From contig DAINMX010000094.1 of assembly GCA_036736205.1 (NCBI GenBank), positions 1 through 21,145 on the forward strand: a DNA stretch of 21,145 bases. Reading direction: 5' to 3'. This stretch comes from XYA12-FULL-58-9 sp001798605 (lineage in GTDB: Bacteria; Myxococcota; XYA12-FULL-58-9). Below the pieces are notes generated by a model. It ran no database searches and was not told the origin of the DNA. It saw nothing but the letters and a program-made list of their open reading frames with translations. Every line of letters starts with the position of its first letter. Position 1 is the first letter of the stretch. Shown one piece after another: positions 13,986 to 21,145 of this stretch. The position numbers and the translations under genes were made by a program.

Positions 13986-16900
13986 ATGTTGCGAAGGTCT
14001 ATGTTTCCATGTTCGCGTTTGTCATTGTCTTCGTCGATATCGCGCTTGTGGTTTGTCGTCATGGCCGTGGCCGCCATCAACTGTGGCCAGAGCAGTCGCA
14101 AGACGATCCTCGAGTGTCGGGAAGATGCCGATTGCAACGACCCCGATCGGCCCTACTGCCTCGCTTCCGGGGACCGCTGCGTGGGTTGTTTGGACCAGGC
14201 ACAGTGTTCTTGTCACGAGACGTGTTTGGAGAACAACTGCGTGGCAGTCGGAGCTCTGGTGCCCGCCGATTCGATCAATGCCCATGGCAATTGGGTGGGG
14301 ACACCGGGCCAAGAGAACTATGCCTTCGTCGGCTTTTGCGAATCGAGCGGTGATTGTCGCATTGGTGAGGTGTGCAACCCGTTCACAAAATCGTGCAAGC
14401 TGCCCCCAGATCCTGACTACTCGTGTCAGAACGACCCCAGGGAGTGCCCACCTGGACTCGAGTGTGACATCACCACCGAGTTGTGTTTGCCGGCGGCGAT
14501 GTGTTTAACCGACGCCAATTGTTGTGGCATGGCCGAGTTTCGGTGCTCCACGGACGACCCCGAAGTACCTGGGCTGTGTTTCATGCGTGAGTGTGTGCCA
14601 CCAGACCCCGTCGTGAGTGCGTGTCCCTTTGAACCGTCGCAAAGCGACGACTGCGGCGAAGGAACATTCTGCTCGCCTTCCGGCGTTTGTGTCGAGTGTG
14701 TCTGCGATGCGGATTGCCCCACCGTTGCTTTGCCGAAATGTGATGTCACCGGTGGTGAGTGTGTGCGAATTGGTTTCTGCAGAGCGCCCACGGATTGCCC
14801 CCAAGACAATTCGTGTGACCGCTTGACCAACGAGTGTGCGCCCTATTGTGCCGACAGCGAAGGTTGCGTCTACGGTGAGAGCTGCGACATTTTCGATCAT
14901 GTTTGTCGCTGTGCGCAAGATACTTTCGAGTCCAATGAGACACAGCCGACAGCACGGGTGATGCCATTGCCTGAGCGGGGTGGCGCCGCGGTCTTTGTCA
15001 ACGCGACGATGTGCGACGGTGACACCGATTGGTACAAATTTGATCTCGACCGTGGTGACCGACTTCAGATCCTCGGCACGTCAGAGAGCTCTTTGGAAGC
15101 CGATATTCGTGCCTTCGCGCCAGACGGCAGCACCAACATCGGGGATGGCTTGATTCTCGGCGGCGGTTATGCCCGCGAGCTTGATTTTACCGCCGACATC
15201 GCCGGCACCTATTTCATTGTGGTCAACGAAGCGTTCTCGACGGGTGACTACCGTCTCGAGATCGTCCGCTCCTTGGGGCTGATCTGTGATGAGGGTGGGC
15301 AAAACGACACCGTTGGCGCCGCCTCCTTCCTCAATCCACCAGCGGGACCCGTGTCACCTGGCTGCACTTTGGTGAGCGGTGATCTTACAGGCTCGCACGT
15401 CATCACCTGCTTGGGCACCATGCGCACTTGTGAGGACGATCTCGACTTCTATTTGATCCACGCGCCACAGGGCTCGGAGGTCAACGTGTTGGTCAACAAC
15501 TTTGCCGGTGAGGATATTGAGGTTACCCTCTACGGACCCTTTGAGCTTGGCGAGACGCCCAACGACACTCGCCTGGTGGACTCTTCGACGACCAGCAGCT
15601 CTTCCGAGAGAGTCAATGCCGTCACTCGGCCGCAGACACTGTACGTGATGCGCATCCATGAGGACCGGGGGGACCCAACCCCTTACAACATCCGTCTCGA
15701 GATCGCACCACCCGGAGGCGTTGTCTGCGCGGAAGACGCTTATGATGCGGCCACGACCAGCGAACCATTTGACGATGACGGTTTCAACGACCGCGGCACA
15801 GAGCCGAGTGGCATCGCTTTGTTGCCCATGATGCCCCAAGACTTGAGCTTGAGTATGTGCGTAGGTGACCAGGACTGGTTTGTCCTCGGGAACGATTCAG
15901 GTGGTGCGGGCCTCGCTGGGTTCGATCCAGGTCAACGTGTGGCTGTGTCCATCACCGACGCCTCGATCGCAGTGGCGAACCTATTGGTTTATGTTGGAGC
16001 CAGCGTCCTGGCGGTCACCGAGGCGGTTGACCAGGGCCGCTCAGGTACGCAAAGCGTGCAGCTGCCGACCCATGGCGATCTCATCTATGTCGCCGTAGTG
16101 CCAACGGTCTCGGTCGCTGCGGCGGTGGAGTACACTCTGCATTTGGAACTCGAGACACCGCCTGCATGTAACCTCGATACCTTGGGGGATTTGGCGGTCG
16201 ACAATCGCAATGACCTGCCGACGCAAGCGACCCCTCTCGAGGCACCGCCATGGCCGGCCACCGCAGCGGATGGTTCTTACACCTATCCCAACGCAGAGGG
16301 TGGCAAGCTCTCGGCGTGTGTCGGTGATGACGACTGGTACCGAATTGATACCCAGGAGTACACAGCCCTTGATGTGAGAGTGACGTATCCCATCGGCAGT
16401 GGTGAGCTCGGCCTGGCCGTGTTCAACTCGACCGTTGTAAGCGCGACGACCGTCCCCGGAGTGCCGCCGACGATGGGGCGTCTCGGTATTTCCATCAGTG
16501 AAGGCGAGGCAGGACAGGTTGTGCGAGTGGAGCCGGGCACCGACTCCATCTACATCATGGTCTACAATCGTGGCGATTGGCCGGTGACCACCTACGAGCT
16601 CAGCGTAGCGATGACACCCGTTGGCTGCATTGATGACGGCCTCGAGGAGAATGACTCGGGTGCCACGGCGACGCCGGTGGAGCTCGCGTTGTCCGCGACT
16701 CACGTCGGTCGCGAAGACGCCTTTATCGATGGCTTGCAGGCCTGCGACACCGATCAGGATTGGTTCTCGGTGCACTTGCAGGCGGAGGATCGTGTTGAAG
16801 CTGTCGTCAATTACGATCCGAGTCAGGGCAATACCAACCTCTTCCTTTACCGTCCAGGAGGCAGCGGCACCAGTCTGGACGCTGATTTTGACTCAGGCAA

Positions 16901-17561
16901 CACCGGCATCATGACGGTTGAATACGAAGTGCCAGCCAGCGCCAACGAAGGTGACTATCTCATCAAGGTCGATCCGGGTACCAGCGGCGGCAATCACAAC
17001 GTCTACGACCTGTCAGTGTTCGTCTATCGCAGCTGCGTCGACGATCGCTATGGTCCAGCGACGTTCACCACGCCGACGCCGGTCACGTTACCTGGTGGCC
17101 TGATACAGTACGGGGCCATGCAGCTTTGCAACAATGAGGATTGGTTCGCCGTAACCTCAACGACCAATACTTCGGTCTCAGTTTGTACGCGTTTCGACCA
17201 CGATGTCGCCGATCTCGACATCCAGGTATTCGACGAGCACGCTGACCCTGCGACCATCACAGCCGTGGCCGACAGTTTGACCAAGAAGGACTTCGAGGAG
17301 GTGATACTCAACACCATCGCGGGGACCACCCACTGGATCAGGGTGTTTTTGGATGTGCGCTCCTCTGGTGACATTATCTACGGCTTATGGATCCAGCCTG
17401 ACGGTCTCGGTTGTCGCGAGATCTGTGAGGACAACGTCATCAACGGCGATGAGTCTGATCGGGACTGTGGCGGTTCCTGTACGGGCTGCGATGACGGCTT
17501 CGCCTGCAATCTCGACACCGACTGTTCCAGCAACAACTGTGAGAACGGTGTTTGCCGTTGA
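13986..17561 (+). CDS. Giant Cys-rich lipoprotein with six disulfide-bracketed PPC-like modules
   Basis: A predicted exported lipoprotein of 1191 residues. AAGGA lies 10 nt before ATG 13986. The signal ends in an unusual lipobox, AINC, with Cys33. Residues about 43-310 are very cysteine-rich, with short repeats like CREDADCNDPDRPYC and CVCDADCP, typical of disulfide-stapled linkers. Six PPC-like modules follow (nt 14925-15265, 15280-15710, 15725-16150, 16165-16620, 16622-17025, 17028-17400). Nearly all open with C-x-[DE]-D or a similar start and carry a second Cys just before the D-x-D-[WF]-[YF] strand, for example CVGDDDWY and CDTDQDWF. The last 52 residues form a known type of Cys tail (INGDESDRDCGGSCTGC, then DTDCSSNNCENGVC). 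No enzyme domain is seen. The function is probably surface architecture or adhesion. The next gene starts 68 nt later and may be co-transcribed. An in-frame ATG at 13836 is rejected because it places the signal peptide internally. Confidence 0.83.
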   Translation: MLRRSMFPCSRLSLSSSISRLWFVVMAVAAINCGQSSRKTILECREDADCNDPDRPYCLASGDRCVGCLDQAQCSCHETCLENNCVAVGALVPADSINAHGNWVGTPGQENYAFVGFCESSGDCRIGEVCNPFTKSCKLPPDPDYSCQNDPRECPPGLECDITTELCLPAAMCLTDANCCGMAEFRCSTDDPEVPGLCFMRECVPPDPVVSACPFEPSQSDDCGEGTFCSPSGVCVECVCDADCPTVALPKCDVTGGECVRIGFCRAPTDCPQDNSCDRLTNECAPYCADSEGCVYGESCDIFDHVCRCAQDTFESNETQPTARVMPLPERGGAAVFVNATMCDGDTDWYKFDLDRGDRLQILGTSESSLEADIRAFAPDGSTNIGDGLILGGGYARELDFTADIAGTYFIVVNEAFSTGDYRLEIVRSLGLICDEGGQNDTVGAASFLNPPAGPVSPGCTLVSGDLTGSHVITCLGTMRTCEDDLDFYLIHAPQGSEVNVLVNNFAGEDIEVTLYGPFELGETPNDTRLVDSSTTSSSSERVNAVTRPQTLYVMRIHEDRGDPTPYNIRLEIAPPGGVVCAEDAYDAATTSEPFDDDGFNDRGTEPSGIALLPMMPQDLSLSMCVGDQDWFVLGNDSGGAGLAGFDPGQRVAVSITDASIAVANLLVYVGASVLAVTEAVDQGRSGTQSVQLPTHGDLIYVAVVPTVSVAAAVEYTLHLELETPPACNLDTLGDLAVDNRNDLPTQATPLEAPPWPATAADGSYTYPNAEGGKLSACVGDDDWYRIDTQEYTALDVRVTYPIGSGELGLAVFNSTVVSATTVPGVPPTMGRLGISISEGEAGQVVRVEPGTDSIYIMVYNRGDWPVTTYELSVAMTPVGCIDDGLEENDSGATATPVELALSATHVGREDAFIDGLQACDTDQDWFSVHLQAEDRVEAVVNYDPSQGNTNLFLYRPGGSGTSLDADFDSGNTGIMTVEYEVPASANEGDYLIKVDPGTSGGNHNVYDLSVFVYRSCVDDRYGPATFTTPTPVTLPGGLIQYGAMQLCNNEDWFAVTSTTNTSVSVCTRFDHDVADLDIQVFDEHADPATITAVADSLTKKDFEEVILNTIAGTTHWIRVFLDVRSSGDIIYGLWIQPDGLGCREICEDNVINGDESDRDCGGSCTGCDDGFACNLDTDCSSNNCENGVCR

Positions 17562-17629
17562 GGCAAGAACGTGAACGGGTTGGTTCCATGAAACGCACGA
17601 AGGCAAATATTTCAACGAGGGTGGCTCAG

Positions 17630-20600
17630 ATGATTCGGCGGCAATTAGCGACGGCGTTCGTAGGCTCTTTGGTCATGGTGATGGTTGGAGCTTGCGACAA
17701 TCAAAGTGTCAATGTGGGGATCCCTGAAACGCCCACGGGAGTCATGGCGCGAGCAGGGGATCGGCAGATCACCCTGAGTTGGAACGACGTCAAGGGCGCC
17801 GATTCGTATACCATCTATTGGTCGCAGTCCTCTGGTGTCGGGCCCGACAATGGCAACTCCCTCGCCGAGATGGTCTCGCCCTTCGTGCACAAACCCTTGG
17901 TCAATGGAAGCCTCTATTTTTACGTCGTCGCAGCGGTCAATGACCGTGGCGAGAGTGAGCCATCGGCAGAGGTGGGTGCCACTCCGCAGCCGGCACCTGG
18001 TGCGCCCTTGAGTATCCGTGTTGATGCCGGCGATGGCGAAAATACCATTGTCTGGGCCCCGGTGACCGGGGCTTCGTCATATAATCTGTACTGGTCGGAG
18101 ACGCCTGGTGTGACGAAGGATTCCGACGCCATTGTTGACGTTGAGAGTCCCTACGTGCACTCCGGCCTCACCAACGAGCAGCCTTACTACTATGCCGTCA
18201 GTGGCCAGAACAATTTTGGTGAAGGGCCCTTGTCTCCTGAGGCGACGGGCACACCTTTTTCATCGAGCAACCCGCCACATCCGCCGACAGAGCTCGTGGC
18301 CACCGCCGGCGATGGTGAGGTCATTCTCGCTTGGACGGTCGGTCTCGGGGCAACAACTTACAACGCTTACTATTCTATGACTGCCGGAGTTGGGGTGACG
18401 GGTACCAAGGTTGCCGGCATCTCTTCGGGGGAGGCCGTCACCGGCTTAACCAATGGCACCACCTATTACTTTGTGGTCACCGGCGAAAACCTAAATGGCG
18501 AGTCGGGGCTGTCCAATGAAGCGAGCGCGAGGCCTGTGACTTCGGAGACGACACCACCCGCGCCAGGCAACGTGGTCGCAACGGCGGCCGATGGTGCCGT
18601 CGCATTGACCTGGGACGCCGTCGCCAATGCCGATTCCTACAATGTGTATTTCTCGGAGACCCATGGTCACGGCACAGGCGGCATCGTCTTGACGGACGTG
18701 GATTCGGGAGTGGTTGTGGAGGGTCTCACCAACGGAACCGTCTACTACTTCATCGTTACCTCCGTTAATGTTGCGGGCGAGAGCTCGCCGAGCATTGAAG
18801 TGTCTGCAGCCCCGCGGGTCGATCCCGTACCGCCATCCGCGCCCACAGGTGTCGCGGCTGTGGCGGCCGATGGCCGTGCGACGGTTAGCTGGAGTTCTAC
18901 GGCTAACACCGACTCCTACAATATCTACTACTCGGAGACGTCTGGCACGGGAGTCGATGGGACTTTGGTAGAAGACGCGACCACCGGTGAGATCATCACG
19001 GGTCTCGTCAACGATACCACCTATTACTTTGTTGTGACCGCCCTCAACATCTACGGTGCGAGTGCCGCCTCTGAGGAAGTGAGCGCCACTCCGACCGCAC
19101 CCACCGCTCCGCCACCGGCGCCAGAGAATTTGGCCGCTGAGGCAGGTGCCGCCAGCGTGCGGCTCACCTGGGATTATGCCGCCACGGCAATTTCATACAC
19201 CGCCTACTACTCAGAGACTGCCGGTACGGGTGTCGCAGGAACGGCGGTCGAGGATGTGTTTCCTGGGGTCGAGATTGATGGACTTGTGAACGACATCCCG
19301 TACTACTTTGTGGTGTCTGCCACGAATGGTGCCGGTGAGAGTGAGCCTTCGGCCGAGGTGAGCGCCACCCCCAATGAGAATGATAGGGTTAGCTTTGCAG
19401 TCGCGGGTGGTGGTGTGGAGGACAATGAAGAGGTCGCCTCCATCGAGGCACCGGGCGGTTTCGACCCCACCATTTTCGCCGAATACGATCTGACGGCCGC
19501 CTGGGGACCGGTACCGCAACCGACCACGAAAATTGTTTTTCGCGATGGCTTTACCGACGCTTGGGACCGTGAGCTGGAGATCGAGCTCTATTCCGACCAA
19601 CCAGGGACCTACACCATCGGCGATGGTGACCTGCGTGCGAGCTTCGACAATGGCACCGCTCTCTACCACAGCGACGGTGGCATTTTTACTTCCGGTACGG
19701 TGGTGGTCGAGCGAAATGGGGGGGGTGGCGGCAAGGTCGGCGGCACCTTCGACTTGACTCTGTGTCGTGTTAGCAACTGCGCAGCGAGTACCATTACCAT
19801 CTCTGGCACCTTTGTCGCGACCCGCGATGGGGATCTCGGCACCGCCTTGAAACCCGCGACTCTCAAGGTTGCCACTGGGCAACTCAGCCGTGTCGATGCG
19901 TCCGTCGCGGCGAGTTACTACCGCCTTGAGCCCGTGGAGATCGACACCACCTATTCGTTCTATCTCTGGGATCTCAGTGACGACGCCGACCTATCGCTCT
20001 ATTCTGATGCCGGATTTACCACTCCCATCAGTTGTGATGCGCCAAACGCCGGACTCGATCCTGAACAGTGTGTGGTGACCGCCACAGGCACAGCGTTGTA
20101 CCTGCGTGTTGGTTACCCAGCAGCGGGGGGTGGAGCGATCTACAGACTCACCATTGCCAACTTTGCAGATCTAACCGCGCCAGAGGGATTGACTGCGGTG
20201 GGTGGCGACGGCGAAGTCTATGTACGCTGGAACGTCGATTTGGGTGTTGAGCAGTACACTATGGTGTGGGGGACAGCCGAAGACGCGTTGGAGCAAACCG
20301 TGACAGCCGTTTCTTCGCCATGGAAACATACGGGTCGAGTCAATGGCACTACCTATTTCTATGCTCTGCGGGCGACGGTATTGGGGATTGGCGAAGGGCC
20401 ACAGAGTGACATTGTCGGTGCCACCCCGGGACCCGTGCAGCCGGCGGTGAGCTGGCGGACGTTCTCTGGCAGTGTCATCAGCAACTCGAGTGGGGGTTGC
20501 GGTGCCAGCGGCGCATTGTCGAGTCCCATCCATGTCGTTCAGCCAAACGGCGTGGTTGACGTCAACGTCAGCGTCAACATCAGCCACCCATTTGTTCGCG

Positions 20601-21145
20601 ATGTCGACATCTTTTTGGGCTACGATGATGGTGAGCAACAGTTCTGCGTCGAGCTTAGCACCGGCAACGGTGGTAACGGTTACAACTACGTTGACACGAA
20701 ATTCGACAACGATGTGAGCAACCCGATCACTGCGGCGGCGGCACCATTTTCTGGAACATTCACGCCAGAGGGAGATCTCGAGTTGCTCGCCGGATTGCCC
20801 ATGAGCGCGACCTGGACCCTTTGGGTCAGCGACAACTACGCTGGTGCCGACGTCGGCGTGCTCAACACCTGGAGTCTCGAGTTTCTTTTTGGGGGTGATC
20901 CGCCCCCGCCCCCCGCGGCACCCGCGGAGCTGGAAGCTATCACCAATGACTCAAGCCTGACTTTGGTTTGGGAGTCGGTGGCTGATGCGACGTCTTACAA
21001 CTTGTATTGGGGCACTGCGACGGGCTCAACGCCCAATCAGATCCAAAACGTCAGTTCCCCGTACCGACATACCGGGCTCGTAAACGATGCCGAATACTTC
21101 TACGTGGTCGCCAGCGTCAACGCCGGGGGTGAAGGGGAGAAGTCC
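17630..21145 (+). CDS. FN3-repeat lipoprotein with P-domain (partial, 3' end off window)
   Basis: This frame stays open to the right edge, giving 1172 residues. The signal MIRRQLATAFVGSLVMVMVGAC has lipobox VGAC with Cys22, followed by Asp at +2. Six FN3 modules of about 90 residues follow (residues 32-582), each with a core W, a Y-x-x-Y-[YFW]-S-x-[ST] strand and a GL-x-N-x-x-x-YYFVV strand. Next come a beta-rich region I do not recognise (about 583-743), a PPC-like module (744-845), a seventh FN3 (846-935), a P-domain-like region (943-1086; DVDIFLGYDDGEQ, TWTLWVSDNYAG) and an eighth FN3 cut by the edge. GAGG lies 9 nt before ATG 17630, and the n-region MIRRQ fits a signal, so it is preferred over ATG 17588. 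It is probably a surface adhesin or scaffold. It follows the previous gene closely on the same strand. Confidence 0.83.
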   Translation, partial: MIRRQLATAFVGSLVMVMVGACDNQSVNVGIPETPTGVMARAGDRQITLSWNDVKGADSYTIYWSQSSGVGPDNGNSLAEMVSPFVHKPLVNGSLYFYVVAAVNDRGESEPSAEVGATPQPAPGAPLSIRVDAGDGENTIVWAPVTGASSYNLYWSETPGVTKDSDAIVDVESPYVHSGLTNEQPYYYAVSGQNNFGEGPLSPEATGTPFSSSNPPHPPTELVATAGDGEVILAWTVGLGATTYNAYYSMTAGVGVTGTKVAGISSGEAVTGLTNGTTYYFVVTGENLNGESGLSNEASARPVTSETTPPAPGNVVATAADGAVALTWDAVANADSYNVYFSETHGHGTGGIVLTDVDSGVVVEGLTNGTVYYFIVTSVNVAGESSPSIEVSAAPRVDPVPPSAPTGVAAVAADGRATVSWSSTANTDSYNIYYSETSGTGVDGTLVEDATTGEIITGLVNDTTYYFVVTALNIYGASAASEEVSATPTAPTAPPPAPENLAAEAGAASVRLTWDYAATAISYTAYYSETAGTGVAGTAVEDVFPGVEIDGLVNDIPYYFVVSATNGAGESEPSAEVSATPNENDRVSFAVAGGGVEDNEEVASIEAPGGFDPTIFAEYDLTAAWGPVPQPTTKIVFRDGFTDAWDRELEIELYSDQPGTYTIGDGDLRASFDNGTALYHSDGGIFTSGTVVVERNGGGGGKVGGTFDLTLCRVSNCAASTITISGTFVATRDGDLGTALKPATLKVATGQLSRVDASVAASYYRLEPVEIDTTYSFYLWDLSDDADLSLYSDAGFTTPISCDAPNAGLDPEQCVVTATGTALYLRVGYPAAGGGAIYRLTIANFADLTAPEGLTAVGGDGEVYVRWNVDLGVEQYTMVWGTAEDALEQTVTAVSSPWKHTGRVNGTTYFYALRATVLGIGEGPQSDIVGATPGPVQPAVSWRTFSGSVISNSSGGCGASGALSSPIHVVQPNGVVDVNVSVNISHPFVRDVDIFLGYDDGEQQFCVELSTGNGGNGYNYVDTKFDNDVSNPITAAAAPFSGTFTPEGDLELLAGLPMSATWTLWVSDNYAGADVGVLNTWSLEFLFGGDPPPPPAAPAELEAITNDSSLTLVWESVADATSYNLYWGTATGSTPNQIQNVSSPYRHTGLVNDAEYFYVVASVNAGGEGEKS
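17722..19375 (+). repeat. Array of six FN3-type protein repeats
   Basis: Six consecutive modules start near 17722, 17985, 18270, 18549, 18826 and 19108. They share the order P-x-[AP]-x-x-[LV], G-[DE/A]-x-x-[VI]-x-[LVI]-x-W, Y-x-x-Y-[YFW]-S, GL-[TV]-N, YY-[FY]-[VI]-V and S-x-[EV]-A-x-[PA]. Modules 3-6 look closest to each other, suggesting recent duplication. Confidence 0.8.

Overview
The window looks like a chromosomal segment of a Gram-negative bacterium with moderately high GC. It contains three giant cysteine-rich surface lipoproteins built from PPC-like, FN3, IPT/TIG, lamin-tail and P-domain modules, a large Slt70-like transglycosylase and a complete class I/II-type histone-deacetylase-family enzyme. 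That mix is typical of Myxococcota, Bradymonadota or other former Deltaproteobacteria. This placement is an inference from domain style; there is no rRNA or other marker gene here.

Layout. (1) 1-947, minus strand: the 5' part of an McrB-like AAA+ restriction gene with an Mrr_N winged helix and an EVE-like segment after Walker A; it runs off the left edge. (2) 948-1808: no convincing gene, but three simple-repeat blocks: 13 bp x 3, a GGCC-rich block, and a 7 bp array that runs up to the next start codon. (3) 1809-2518: a HicA-like protein with a long unknown N-terminal extension, overlapping by 1 nt a 65-residue acidic helical protein that does not resemble HicB. (4) 2700-2978: a small exported protein with one cysteine pair. 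(5) 3017-3247, minus: what looks like the C-terminal remnant of an MNT/DUF6036-type nucleotidyltransferase antitoxin. (6) 3303-4235: a histone deacetylase / acetylpolyamine amidohydrolase family enzyme with its catalytic set intact. (7) 4275-6524, minus: a lytic transglycosylase. (8) 6686-6868, minus: a small Lys-rich, four-Cys protein. (9) 6933-8312, minus: an APC-family amino-acid permease. (10) 8511-21145, plus: three consecutive giant lipoproteins, the last cut by the right edge.

How it fits together. The left 3.3 kb looks like an accessory defence / toxin-antitoxin patch (McrB-like ATPase, HicA-like pair, antitoxin remnant, simple repeats). The middle is ordinary metabolism and envelope maintenance. 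The right 12.6 kb is a surface-lipoprotein locus. The first and third lipoproteins carry P-domains without any protease domain, and the first and second share cysteine-bracketed PPC-like modules. They may therefore form one cell-surface or matrix assembly, but no enzyme or secretion gene in the window shows this directly.
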